Notes under the pieces: model-generated | Told to the model about the DNA's origin: nothing | Seen by the model: the letters and a program-made list of their open reading frames with translations, nothing else | Databases searched by the model: none | Shown here: positions 47,553 through 56,424 of the stretch, piece by piece | How positions within the stretch are numbered: the stretch's first letter is position 1 | Layout: every line of letters begins with the position of its first letter | Translations under genes and position numbers: made by a program | Assembly (NCBI GenBank): GCA_005402585.1 | Contig: BIFP01000071.1 | Coordinates: 62,001 to 126,000, forward strand | Origin: Micromonosporaceae bacterium KJ-029 | GTDB lineage: Bacteria; Actinomycetota; Actinomycetes; Mycobacteriales; Micromonosporaceae | Direction: 5' to 3' | Length of the DNA stretch: 64,000 nt

Positions 47553-49785
47553 GCGCGCCGTCGCCCGGCACCTCGTGCCGTTCGGCGAGCGGTGGGCGAT
47601 CTGGCGGTGGGTGGCGCTGCGCGGCGCGGGCATGCCCGTCGACTGGCTCGCCCGGCTGAGCCGCCCGGGGCTCGCGGACCTCGGCGAGCAGGAGTTCGCG
47701 CGGGCCGGCGCGGAACTCGCGGCGGACCTGCGCGCGCTCGCGGCCGAACCGGCGCTGCGGGAGGCGATCACCTGGCAGAACCGGCACGCGCTCCGGACCG
47801 GGGTGGACGTGATGCTGGCCTCGCCGGGGCGCCGCTCCTCGAAATACCGGCAGAAGGAGGCGCTGGTCGCCCGCTACCTGCAGCGCTACTGCGCGAAGAA
47901 TGACACGATCGGCTTCTTCGGACCGGTCGGCTGGGCGACAATCCGCGATGACGGGCCGGCCATCACGGTACGCCCAGGAGCGGGCCTCGTCGCGGACCGG
48001 ACGACGTACCTCGAGGGCTGGTGCGCGGACGAGATCGCGGCCGTGATCGCCGCGGACGAGCAACTGCGGCCGTGGCTGGCGCCGCGGATCCCGCCGTTCC
48101 TGCGCCTGGACGGCGATCAGCTGCACCGACCGCTCGCCCCGCCGCTGACGCTCCCGCCGGACGAGGCTGCGGTCCTCGCCCGCTGCGATGGCGTGACCCC
48201 GGCGCACGCGATCGCCTCCGCGCTCGCCGGCCACGACTTCGGCACACCCCGGGAGGTCGTCCAGGTGCTGCACCGGCTGGCCGCCGCCCGCCGGATCGTC
48301 TGGGGCCCGCAGATCGCCGCCGACGACCCCAACCCGATCCGCGCGCTGTGGGACCTGCTGCGTCCCCTGCCGGCCGGGCCGTCGCGGCAGCACGCCGAAT
48401 CCGTTGTAGAAGGGCTGGCCGAGCGGCACCGGGCCGTCGCCGCCGCCACCGGCGACCCGGATCGGCTCGGCACCGCGCTCACCGCGCTGGAGGAGTGGTT
48501 CACCCAGGTCACCGGGGCGGCCTCCACCCGCAACCACGGCCAGTTGTACGCCGGTCGCACGCTGGTCTACGAAGACTGTCGCCGCGACCTCGACGCGGAA
48601 ATCGGTCCGGAGCTGCTGGCCGGCCTAGCACCCCCGCTGGAACTGCTGCTCACCTCCGCCCGCTGGTTCACCGAGCGAGCGTTGGCGCTCTACCGCCGAG
48701 AGCTTCTTGCGCTGCACGACCGGCTCGCCGCCCGGCACGGCCCCGAGGTGCCGTTCGAGAACCTCTGGTTGTACGCCCAGGACCTGGTCTTCCGGGACGC
48801 CGGCGACGCGTTCGACGTCCTCGCCACCGAGGTTCGGCAGCGGTGGGCCACCGTGCTCGCGAGCGCGCCCGGCCCCCACTACGCCTCCGCCGACCTGCGT
48901 GACGCCGTCGACCGTGTCTTCGCCACCACCGTCACCACGCCCGGCATCACCCGATACTGCTGCCCCGACGTGATGATCGACGCCCCGAGCGCCGGCGCGA
49001 TCCGGGCCGGCGAGCACCGGTTCGTCCTCGGCGAGCTGCACGCCGGCTTCAACACGCTGACCTCCGCGTTCTTCGCCCGCCAGCACCCCGCGCCGCACGA
49101 ACTGGCCGACGCGGTCGAGCACGATCTGCCGGACCCCCAAATCGTCGCGGTCTTCTCCCGCGAGGTGCCGTCCCGCATGATGCGCGGCCTGGTCGCCCCG
49201 CGCGACCTGCGCATCCTCTACGCCCAGGACAGCTGCGGGGTGGCGCCCGAGGTCGCGGTGCCGGTGAGCTCACTGGTCGCCACGCGTACCGGCGATGAAC
49301 TGATGATCTCCAGCCGGGACGGCCGGATCACGTTCGAGAGCATGGTCTTCTTCGGCGAACTGGTCATGGTCCGGGCCCATCGCGCGTTCGGCGTGTTCGC
49401 GCCGGCCCCGCACACACCCCGGCTGACCGTCGACCGGCTCGTCGTCGAACGCGAGACGTGGCGCTTCGCCCCGCGCGACCCGGCCTTCGCGTGGATCGCC
49501 GGTGAACACGAGCGGTTCCGCGCCGCGCGACGCTGGCGAGAGGACCGGGGCCTTCCCCGGTACGTCTTCGTCCGCACCGCCCGCGACGCCAAGCCGCTCT
49601 ACGCCGACTTCGACTCACCGGTGCTGATCGACCTGCTCAGCCGTGCCGTGCGGCGTGCGGCCGACGACGGCGAGGACGTGACGATCAGTGAGATGCTCCC
49701 CGGCCCGGAGCACGCCTGGCTGCCGGACGCGCAGGGCCGTCGCTACACGAGCGAGCTACGCCTGGTCGCCATCGCCCGCCCGTGA
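47536..49785 (+). CDS. LanB-type lantibiotic dehydratase N-terminal (glutamylation) domain protein, 749 aa
   Basis: The protein covers the length of the Lant_dehydr_N glutamylation domain. Family blocks are RRSSKYRQKEALVARYLQRY with CAKNDTIGFFGPVGWATI near residue 115; EEWFTQVTGAASTRNHGQLY with AGRTLVYEDCRRDLDAEIGP; RYCCPDVMIDAP; LGELHAGFNTLTSAFFARQH; and the terminal FDSPVLIDLLSRAVRRAADD with GRRYTSELRL. In lanthipeptide and related pathways such enzymes use glutamyl-tRNA on Ser/Thr of a peptide, or, in PEARL systems, any aminoacyl-tRNA to form an amide. The elimination domain that makes dehydroamino acids is absent. The gene overlaps the KS-AT-T gene by 17 bp, which fixes it in the assembly-line operon. 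No precursor peptide of the usual form is seen nearby. Confidence 0.85.
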   Translation: MTAAAERAVARHLVPFGERWAIWRWVALRGAGMPVDWLARLSRPGLADLGEQEFARAGAELAADLRALAAEPALREAITWQNRHALRTGVDVMLASPGRRSSKYRQKEALVARYLQRYCAKNDTIGFFGPVGWATIRDDGPAITVRPGAGLVADRTTYLEGWCADEIAAVIAADEQLRPWLAPRIPPFLRLDGDQLHRPLAPPLTLPPDEAAVLARCDGVTPAHAIASALAGHDFGTPREVVQVLHRLAAARRIVWGPQIAADDPNPIRALWDLLRPLPAGPSRQHAESVVEGLAERHRAVAAATGDPDRLGTALTALEEWFTQVTGAASTRNHGQLYAGRTLVYEDCRRDLDAEIGPELLAGLAPPLELLLTSARWFTERALALYRRELLALHDRLAARHGPEVPFENLWLYAQDLVFRDAGDAFDVLATEVRQRWATVLASAPGPHYASADLRDAVDRVFATTVTTPGITRYCCPDVMIDAPSAGAIRAGEHRFVLGELHAGFNTLTSAFFARQHPAPHELADAVEHDLPDPQIVAVFSREVPSRMMRGLVAPRDLRILYAQDSCGVAPEVAVPVSSLVATRTGDELMISSRDGRITFESMVFFGELVMVRAHRAFGVFAPAPHTPRLTVDRLVVERETWRFAPRDPAFAWIAGEHERFRAARRWREDRGLPRYVFVRTARDAKPLYADFDSPVLIDLLSRAVRRAADDGEDVTISEMLPGPEHAWLPDAQGRRYTSELRLVAIARP

Positions 49786-49876
49786 ACCTGTCGGACCGCA
49801 TCGGCGATCCCGCCGACCACGACGAGCAGAAGCTGGACGGCGTGGTGCTGACCCGTGGGCGCCCCGCCGCTGGACG

Positions 49877-52792
49877 TCACGTGAGCCGAGCGGCGAACTC
49901 CGGCACCGTGGGGGCGTCGAAGATCCAGCGGGCCGGGACCTCCACGCCGAAGGCCTCGCTGATGCGTAGCGCGGCCGACACGGCGAACAGTGAATGCCCG
50001 CCCAGCTCGAAGAAGTCCCGGTCGCCGGCCGCCAGTTCGCGCTGCTCGTCCGGCCCGCAGCCGAGCACGTCGGCCCAGATCGCGGCGATCCGGCCTCGTA
50101 CCCCCTGGTCGTCCGGGTCCTCGGCGACCGCCGGCGCGGCCGCGGCCAGTCCGGCCAGCGCGTCCGGGTCGACGCCACCGGCGCCGGTGCGCGGTAGCCG
50201 GGGCACGACCACCACGCCGCCGAGGGGCTGCCGGCCGGTTGATGTCGCCCGGGTGCGGCGCAGCAGGACCGCGGGCACGATCGTGGCACCCGGTGCGGGC
50301 ACGACCACCGCCACTCGGCGGCCGTCGACCATGGTGACGGCCGCGTCCGCCACGTTCGGCTCGGCGCTCACGGCGTCGGCCGGTGACGCCGCCAGCTCCA
50401 GGTCACCGTCCGGCGTGACCCGGGCGACCTCGTCACCGAGGAACACCCGTGCGCCGCGCCGGTCCCCGAACGGATCCGGGCGGAACCGGTCGGCGGTACG
50501 CGCCGGATCTCCCGCGTAGCCGATCGCCAGTCCCGCGCCGGTCAGGCACAATCGTCCGGTGTGCCCGGCGGGCATCAGCCGTCCCAGGTCGTCGACGGTA
50601 TAAGCCCCGGCGCTGCCGACGGCGGGCTCCGAGGTGTGAGTAGACGTCGTGCCGTTGACCGGGTAGCCCGCCTCGACCGGGCCGGCGAGGCAGTGCACGG
50701 GAAACGGGAGCCGGACCCGGTCGCGTCCGGCGACCACGGCGGCGCGCAGCCGCGAACCATGTGCCGCGGCCCAGACTCCCAGCTCCGCGACGTCCGCGCC
50801 GCCCGCGAAGGCCACCGTGGCCCGCATCCTCGCGGTCTCCGCCTGCAGGACCGCGCCGGAGAACAGCGCGGCGCACACCTCCAGCAGCCAGGCCGCCGGT
50901 CCGGCCGCGCGCCAGGCCACGACATCGGCCGGTGTGAGCCCGGGCAGCGCGGCGGCGCGCCCGGCGAGGTCCGCGAGGGCGGACCGGGGGAGTACGACCG
51001 GCGCCGGCGGGGAATCCTCACCCGCCGCGTCCAGCAGCACGGCTGCGGAGGTCGCCCTGACCACACTCGGCAGCACCGGTACGTCCGGCGCGTCATCGGC
51101 GTCCACCATGGGCAGGCGAGCCGGCCACGCCCCGGTGGCGTCCGAGCCGGCCAGCAGCATCGTGGCACCGGCCCGATCGGCCAGCGCGACTCGTCGCTCC
51201 TGCGGCGACTCCGGGTCGAGCAGCAGGCAGGCCGCACCGGTCCGCAGGATCCCGAGCAGCCCGGCGGCCGTCCTCGGCGCGGCCTCGGCGTGCAGCGCCA
51301 CCACGGTTCCCCTCACGCAGCCGGCCGCGCCGAGCGCGTCGGCCACCCGCCACGCCCAGCGGTCCAGCTCACTCCAGCTGACCTCGCGCGTGCCCGCGTC
51401 CACCGCGACCGCGTTCGGTGCGGCGGTCGCACGCTCCGCGACGACCGTGCTCAGATCCGGATGCCCGCGCCCGGCAGCGGGTCTGATCACCGCGCGCGCC
51501 ACCTGCCCCGCCGGCAGCGCCGCGAGGTCCGCGAGCGGTCGGTCCGGGTCGGCCGCAATCGCGGTCAGGATCTCGTGCAGATGCTCCGCGTAGCCGGCGA
51601 CCGCCCCGGCCGGGAACCGGGACTCGTCGTGCAGCAGCTTCAGCAGGACCGCGCGTTCCGCGAAGACCTGCAGGACCAGCGGGTAGTTCGGCTGGCGCAG
51701 CAGCCGGAAACGCCGGTCCGTCCAGGCACCTCCCTGCGCCCGCAGGGCCGCGTCGAGCAGGAAGTTCTCGTAGACCACGAGCGTGTCGAACAGGCGCTCG
51801 CCGGCCGCGGCCGCGTCCCGCTGGATCTCCATCAGGGACGCGTGCTGATGGTCGCGGACCCGTACCGCCTGCCCGCGCAGCGCGACGAGCAGCTCCCGGA
51901 CGGTCGACGAGGCGTCGACCCGGGCCCGTACCGGCAGGGTGTTGAGCATGAGGCCGATCATCGTGTCCGATCCGGGCACGGTGTCGCGCCGCACCGACCG
52001 TACCGCTCCGAAGACGACGTCCTCCCGGCCGTCACAACGGCCGATCAACGCGGCCCAGGCCGCCTGCATCACCGTGTTGAGCGTGCAGCCGCACTCGCGC
52101 GCCACCTCACGCAGCCCCGCGGACAGATCCTCCGTCAGTTGCAGGTCGTGCTCGGCGTGCCGGACGCCGGAGGCTTCGCCCCGATCTCCGGCGATCAGCG
52201 TCGGGCCCGGAAGGTCGGTCAACATCGCGCGCCAGAAGTCACGCTCGGCCGTACCATCCCGCGTGGACAGCCAGTCGATGAACGCGCGATAGGGCACGAC
52301 CGGCGGCAGGTCGGGGGCCGTGCCGGTCCGCAGCGCGTCGTACGTGGCGAAGACCTCCCGCAGGAGCAGCAGCAGCGAACGCCCGTCCAGCACCGAGTGG
52401 TGGAACGTCAGCAGGAACCGCACCCCATCCGCTTCCCGGCGAACGGCACCGCGCACCAGCGGCAGCTGATCCACCCGGAACCCGCGCGCCCGATCCGCAC
52501 GCAGGAACGACTCCCAGTCCCCGGCCACCACTGTGATCGGGAACGGCATCGGCGGATACAGCTCCTGACGCACCTCGCCGTCCCCGCCGATCCGGAACGC
52601 GGTCCGCAGGGCGTCGTGCCGGTCCGCCGCCCGCTGCCATGCCGCCGCGAAGAGATTGGCGTCCAAATCAGACTCCAGGGCGCAATCCAGCTGTACGACG
52701 TCGAGGCTCGGCCCGCCCGCGAGCGGGCTGTCCGCGACGATGCCCAGCTGCATGGGGGAGAGGGGGTAGGTATCGATCGGGCCGTCGGCCAC
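49877..52792 (-). CDS. NRPS protein C-A-T with a degenerate adenylation domain, 971 aa
   Basis: I use the GTG at 52790-52792 because GGGAGG lies 6 bases upstream; the in-frame TTG at 52819 is less likely. Residues about 5-425 form a condensation domain with intact HHxxxDG (FHHSVLDGRS, His131-His132-Asp136). The next part has the outline of an adenylation domain (VAERATAAPNAVAVDAGTRE; GRLCLTGAGLAIGYAGDPAR), but the A3 P-loop is missing, reading PPAPVVLPRSALADLAGRAA where TSGSTGxPKG belongs. The A5 YGPTE and the A10 lysine are also not present. Residues about 900-965 are a carrier, DRDFFELGGHSLFAVSAALR, Ser934. The A domain should thus be inactive and the carrier charged in trans. It is convergent with the LanB-type gene and separated by 91 bp. 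Its position would make it a third A-deficient module. Confidence 0.88.
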   Translation of the reverse strand: MADGPIDTYPLSPMQLGIVADSPLAGGPSLDVVQLDCALESDLDANLFAAAWQRAADRHDALRTAFRIGGDGEVRQELYPPMPFPITVVAGDWESFLRADRARGFRVDQLPLVRGAVRREADGVRFLLTFHHSVLDGRSLLLLLREVFATYDALRTGTAPDLPPVVPYRAFIDWLSTRDGTAERDFWRAMLTDLPGPTLIAGDRGEASGVRHAEHDLQLTEDLSAGLREVARECGCTLNTVMQAAWAALIGRCDGREDVVFGAVRSVRRDTVPGSDTMIGLMLNTLPVRARVDASSTVRELLVALRGQAVRVRDHQHASLMEIQRDAAAAGERLFDTLVVYENFLLDAALRAQGGAWTDRRFRLLRQPNYPLVLQVFAERAVLLKLLHDESRFPAGAVAGYAEHLHEILTAIAADPDRPLADLAALPAGQVARAVIRPAAGRGHPDLSTVVAERATAAPNAVAVDAGTREVSWSELDRWAWRVADALGAAGCVRGTVVALHAEAAPRTAAGLLGILRTGAACLLLDPESPQERRVALADRAGATMLLAGSDATGAWPARLPMVDADDAPDVPVLPSVVRATSAAVLLDAAGEDSPPAPVVLPRSALADLAGRAAALPGLTPADVVAWRAAGPAAWLLEVCAALFSGAVLQAETARMRATVAFAGGADVAELGVWAAAHGSRLRAAVVAGRDRVRLPFPVHCLAGPVEAGYPVNGTTSTHTSEPAVGSAGAYTVDDLGRLMPAGHTGRLCLTGAGLAIGYAGDPARTADRFRPDPFGDRRGARVFLGDEVARVTPDGDLELAASPADAVSAEPNVADAAVTMVDGRRVAVVVPAPGATIVPAVLLRRTRATSTGRQPLGGVVVVPRLPRTGAGGVDPDALAGLAAAAPAVAEDPDDQGVRGRIAAIWADVLGCGPDEQRELAAGDRDFFELGGHSLFAVSAALRISEAFGVEVPARWIFDAPTVPEFAARLT

Positions 52793-52935
52793 GGCGGTCC
52801 TCCCGGAGGTCTGCGTCAAGAATACGTATCGATCCCCATGATCGGCAGCGACTGCCGTGTTGCCTCAGCGATTTACCACAGCTTTCGCCCGTGGTGCGGC
52901 CGGCAGCTGTCGTACGGCGCCGATACGGTGCTGGC

Positions 52936-53277
52936 ATGGTCACCGTCGCTGACGTGCGGGCGCTGGCGCTCACGCTGCCCCGCACCACCGAGCACCTGGT
53001 CCGCGACCGGGTGAAGTTCCGGGTTGGCGCGATCGTCTACGTGGCGTTCTCCCGTGACGAGACGACGATGGGTTTCGCATTCCCCAGAGAGGAACGCGCC
53101 GCCCTGGTGGCCGCCGAGCCGGAGCTGTTCTTCCTGCCGGGTGCGGCCGACTTGCGTTTCCAGTGGGTCTGCTGCCGCCTCGACCGCCTCGAACACGACC
53201 GCATGGCCGAGCTGGTGTGCGAGGCGTGGCGGATGGTGGTGCCGAAGTTCCTTGCCCGTCAGCGACTGGGCGGGTGA
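52936..53277 (+). CDS. MmcQ/YjbR-family DNA-binding-fold protein, 113 aa
   Basis: Starting at the ATG at 52936, the protein reads MVTVADVRALALTLPRTTEH and continues with HLVRDRVKFRVGAIVYVAFS, the core of the MmcQ/YjbR double-wing fold, then GFAFPREERAALVAAEPELF and a final helix AELVCEAWRMVVPKFLARQR. The family is small and widespread; its DNA-binding role rests on fold similarity and is not tested in most members. The gene is divergent from the degenerate C-A-T gene by about 140 bp and appears monocistronic. Nothing ties it to cluster B except position. Confidence 0.85.
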   Translation: MVTVADVRALALTLPRTTEHLVRDRVKFRVGAIVYVAFSRDETTMGFAFPREERAALVAAEPELFFLPGAADLRFQWVCCRLDRLEHDRMAELVCEAWRMVVPKFLARQRLGG

Positions 53278-53513
53278 CCGGGCCGGCAGCCCCGTTTACC
53301 AGGCTCTAACTTCTTGTGAACAAGCCATCCTTGCCCCATTCCGGACACGTACCTGACCACAGGCCCGACGGAGTCATGTAGGCAGCGCGTGGCGTGCCGG
53401 ACGCCGACCGGGTGCGGTCTGACCATTGTGACGGCGCCCGACCCGGGTTGACATTGTCGCATGCTATGACTCATCTTGTTGATACGAAGCTTGCGACATT
53501 CGGAGGTGGTGGG

Positions 53514-54290
53514 ATGCGACAGGCAGATCGCACGGAGGCCAGGCGGTGGCTGGCCCGGCACGGCCTGGCCGACGTCGAGCCGTCCCCGCTGCTCGCGGCG
53601 CGGCTGGCGGTGCGGCGGCGTGCCAAGCTCGCCGACAGCCTCCTGCTGACCGCGTTCCTGCTCGGCGCGGCACTCACGCACGCGTTCCGACTCACCTACG
53701 CCACGTCCTCCCGGCTGCCACTGCTGGCGCTGACGGCGTTGGTGGTCGGGTTGCTGGTGGCGCAGTGGCTGCTCGGCTGGCGGGTGCGGCGCGTCGACCA
53801 GCGGGCCGGCGCGCAACTGTCCCGACGGGTCGCCCACTCGGTCAAGCTCGGCTGGCCAGCGGTGCTGGGCTGGCCGTACGCCGTCTTCGCGGTCGCCGCC
53901 TTCACCAGCGCCGTGCTGCTCGCGGTGAGCGTGCTGCCGGTTTCGGACTCCGGCTTGCGGTACGGGGCGTTCGTCGTGCTGATCGGCCTCGCCGGCGCCG
54001 GCGCTGGCACTATCATGCAGCTGCGCCAGGTGCTGGCGAGCCCGGCCGTGGCGGAGGACGAGGCGTCGCTCACCGCCGATGTCATCATGCGGGTCGAGGA
54101 CGCCCGCACCCTCGTCACACCCAGCCTGGTGTGGTCGCTGCCGGCCATCTTCCTGTACGGGGAATCGCTCGGCTGGTGGAACGCGGTTTCGCTGGTGCTC
54201 GTGGTGGCGGGCGCTCTCGCGCTCGGCCTGATCCAGACCCGCACCGCGGGTGCCGGGACGGCGGCACGGCGAGCCATGGCCACCCGATGA
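53514..54290 (+). CDS. integral membrane protein coupled to a GntR/YtrA regulator, 258 aa
   Basis: The ATG at 53514 has GGAGGTG just upstream and gives MRQADRTEARRWLARHGLAD; an ATG at 53394 is also open but its extension is not conserved in character. The protein has an N-terminal cytoplasmic helix and then about six membrane helices, including SLLLTAFLLGAALTHAF, LALTALVVGLLVAQWLLGW, LGWPYAVFAVAAFTSAVLLA, GAFVVLIGLAGAGAGTIM and AVSLVLVVAGALALGLI. Its stop overlaps the start of the YtrA-type GntR gene (ATGA). Membrane proteins of this kind coupled to YtrA regulators occur in cell-envelope and bacitracin-type stress loci, so an envelope role is plausible but not shown. A TTGACA at 53448-53453 may be its -35 element, but no good -10 follows. 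Confidence 0.75.
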   Translation: MRQADRTEARRWLARHGLADVEPSPLLAARLAVRRRAKLADSLLLTAFLLGAALTHAFRLTYATSSRLPLLALTALVVGLLVAQWLLGWRVRRVDQRAGAQLSRRVAHSVKLGWPAVLGWPYAVFAVAAFTSAVLLAVSVLPVSDSGLRYGAFVVLIGLAGAGAGTIMQLRQVLASPAVAEDEASLTADVIMRVEDARTLVTPSLVWSLPAIFLYGESLGWWNAVSLVLVVAGALALGLIQTRTAGAGTAARRAMATR

Positions 54291-54652
54291 TCGTCATCGA
54301 CGTGGCGTCGCCGACGCCGCCGTACGAGCAGCTCCGGGCCCAGCTCGCGAGGCAGATCCGGGACCGCTCGCTCGCCGTCGGCACGAGACTGCCGACGATC
54401 CGCCGGCTCGCGGCCGACCTTGGCCTCGCAGTGAACACCGTCGGTCGGGCGTACCGGGAGCTGGAGGAGGCCGGGCTGATCGAGACCCGCGGACGGGCCG
54501 GCTCGTTCGTCTCGGCCGCCGGCGAGCAGGCCCGCGAGCGGGCCCGCCTCGCCGCCCGCGACTACGCGGCGGTCATCACCAGTGTCGGCATCGATCCCTC
54601 CGAGGCGATCCGGATCGTCGAGGCGGCACTGGGCCATGCTCCGACACCATAA
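54287..54652 (+). CDS. GntR-family transcriptional regulator, YtrA-type, 121 aa
   Basis: The protein starts at the ATG at 54287, overlapping the preceding stop. Residues 8-75 are a GntR winged helix: PPYEQLRAQLARQIRDRSLA, VGTRLPTIRRLAADLGLAVN and TVGRAYRELEEAGLIETRGR, the last wing ending GRAGSFVS. Beyond that only about 45 residues of helix remain, the short C-terminus of the YtrA subfamily, which lacks a large ligand-binding domain. YtrA regulators usually repress their own operon, here the membrane protein it is translated with, through a palindrome before the operon. I did not identify that palindrome with confidence; the region from about 53455 to 53500 is where it would be expected. Confidence 0.9.
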   Translation: MIVIDVASPTPPYEQLRAQLARQIRDRSLAVGTRLPTIRRLAADLGLAVNTVGRAYRELEEAGLIETRGRAGSFVSAAGEQARERARLAARDYAAVITSVGIDPSEAIRIVEAALGHAPTP

Positions 54653-55299
54653 AGGTCCGGGCAGTCGCCATTCGACTGCATGTCTTTCTGCTGCTACAGC
54701 GCCCCCTCCTTCCACGAAAGCTCCATTGGGATATCTGTTTGTTCAGGTGAACGCCTCTATGGGTGTCGGTCAGTAGTTGCCGGTAGCGGCCAGTCCGCAG
54801 GCTCAGCCGCCCGCGATGGTCGGCTGGTCTCTGGTCACTCCGTCAGGTACGGATTGGGTCTGCGCTGCTTGTACGTGACGTGGAAACCGGGCACAGCGTG
54901 AAGGGCTGCGATGTCGTCGATCTATGCGCAGGCCGCAGCGGAACGATCACCTCGATGGCCGTGCCCGCTTCCTGGCCAGCCATGCCCGCCGGTCGCACAT
55001 GGAAATAGCTGATCGGCGCCTCTGGTCATCCGGCCGGCCACTGGCCAGCACTGACGTCGGCATCACGCCTGGCGCAAACGGCTGGCTGGCTGCCGTGCGC
55101 GGGGATGTGGCCCATGTCGATGTTTCGGCAGCCCGGACCGGGGCGTCGAGAGCGTTTTCCCAGGGAGTGACATGATGAGTCGCACGCGGCGGCGGGGCCG
55201 CATACTGAGTGCGCATGGGATCCAGTCGTCGGGTCAGGTACGCTCCTGGCTAGCCTGGCCTCCACCACCGTTCGCGTCTAGTCGGTTCGGGAGCTTGCG
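54653..55299. other. 647-bp region without a recognised gene
   Basis: Between the GntR regulator and the LacI gene I found no frame with family character, no hairpin terminator, and no tRNA-like fold. The final 100 bases must contain the LacI promoter. The stretch at about 54700-54760 is markedly lower in GC than the rest. It may include decayed sequence, but I cannot identify its source. Confidence 0.4.
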
Positions 55300-56337
55300 G
55301 TGTCGCAGGATAGGAACAGAGGCATCGCCACGTTGACCGATGTCGCTCGCGAGGCGGGCGTGTCGCTGGCCACGGCTTCGCGCGCCCTCAACGGCAGCAG
55401 CCGCCGAGTTCGCGAGGAAATGCGGCAGCGAGTGCTAACCGCCGCAGGCAAGCTCGCGTATGCGCCCAACGCTCCCGCGCAGGCGATGGCTCGAGGCAGC
55501 ACCAACGTCCTTGGTCTGCTTGTCCACGACATTGCCGATCCATACTTCTCCTCGATCGCCACCGGGGTGATGCGCGCCGCGGAGAAACAGAATCTCGTCG
55601 TGACGATCTTCAACACATGGCGGCGGCCAGACCGGGAAGCCGAGTACGCGAGAACCCTGCGTGGTCAACGCGCACGCGCTCTCATCGTGGCGGGTTCACG
55701 CGTAGACGACCTTGTGGCGCAGGAACAGTTGGAGCACGAACTGGTGGAGTTCGAGTCGGCTGGTGGCCGAGCTGTGTTCATCAGCCAGGGACGGTTACGG
55801 TTCGACACGGTCGTGCTCGAAAATCGATCCGGCGCCCGTCTCCTGGCTGAAAAACTGACGGAGTTGGGTCATCGGAGATTCCTGGTGCTGGCGGGGCCAT
55901 CCAAGTTGCGCACCTCGACCGACCGGGTCCAGGGCTTCCGGGAGGGACTCGCCCGTCACTCCATCCAGTTGTCGAGGGATCAGGTGCTTCGCGGCGAATT
56001 CACCCGGGACGGGGGCTTCGAGGCCATGACCAGAGCCCTTGACCTTGGACTGGCTCCCGACTGTGTCTTTGCGGTGACTGATGTGATGGCGGTGGGAGCG
56101 ATGGCGGCATGCCGTCAACGGGGCGTCCGCGTGCCCGAGGACCTCGCCGTGGCAGGCTTCGACGACATCGCCACCTTGCGGGATGTGACACCGAGCCTCA
56201 CGACTGTCCAGATGCCGCTCGACGACGTCGGCGCAATGGCTTTCGAACTGGTCGCCGCCGAACGGGCGGACCGGCCACGACTACGGCGTGTCAAGGGTCA
56301 AGTGATTCTCCGTGACAGCACGGCTCGCCCCACGTGA
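55300..56337 (+). CDS. LacI-family transcriptional repressor, 345 aa
   Basis: The GTG at 55300 starts MSQDRNRGIATLTDVAREAG. The helix-turn-helix and hinge (TLTDVAREAGVSLATASRAL, then NGSSRRVREEMRQRVLTAAG and KLAYAPNAPAQAMARGSTNV) are canonical LacI. The periplasmic-binding-like core includes LGLLVHDIADPYFSSIATGV, HRRFLVLAGPSKLRTSTDRV, CVFAVTDVMAVGAMAACRQR and VPEDLAVAGFDDIATLRDVT. The hinge residue pattern fits recognition of a central CG step, and AGCGCT-core sites occur in the region before the next gene, 56371-56438 and 56807-56820. It most likely represses the downstream secreted-protein genes until a carbohydrate inducer binds. The inducer is unknown. Confidence 0.92.
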   Translation: MSQDRNRGIATLTDVAREAGVSLATASRALNGSSRRVREEMRQRVLTAAGKLAYAPNAPAQAMARGSTNVLGLLVHDIADPYFSSIATGVMRAAEKQNLVVTIFNTWRRPDREAEYARTLRGQRARALIVAGSRVDDLVAQEQLEHELVEFESAGGRAVFISQGRLRFDTVVLENRSGARLLAEKLTELGHRRFLVLAGPSKLRTSTDRVQGFREGLARHSIQLSRDQVLRGEFTRDGGFEAMTRALDLGLAPDCVFAVTDVMAVGAMAACRQRGVRVPEDLAVAGFDDIATLRDVTPSLTTVQMPLDDVGAMAFELVAAERADRPRLRRVKGQVILRDSTARPT

Positions 56338-56370
56338 CGATACTGCCCCCGCCGGTTGCCGCGGGTTGGC

Positions 56371-56387
56371 GTCAGTGAAGCGCTGAC
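56371..56387. promoter_or_regulatory. possible LacI-family operator with AGCGCT core (site 1)
   Basis: GTCAGTGAAGCGCTGAC lies 34 bp after the LacI stop codon. Its ends GTCAG/CTGAC are inverted and its centre contains AGCGCT as in the two other sites, but the flanks agree less well with them. Confidence 0.4.
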
Positions 56388-56424
56388 GGCCTCAACGAGG
56401 CGGACGTTGCGCAGTGACCTCTGC

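Noticed and set aside
49877..50519. Possible long forward gene continuing from the LanB-type stop
   Set aside because: It runs antisense to the carrier and A regions of the convergent NRPS gene and soon loses protein-like composition; only its beginning was kept as a finding.
53448..53453. TTGACA as -35 element of the membrane/GntR operon
   Set aside because: No acceptable -10 hexamer at 16-19 bp; mentioned only in the gene entry.
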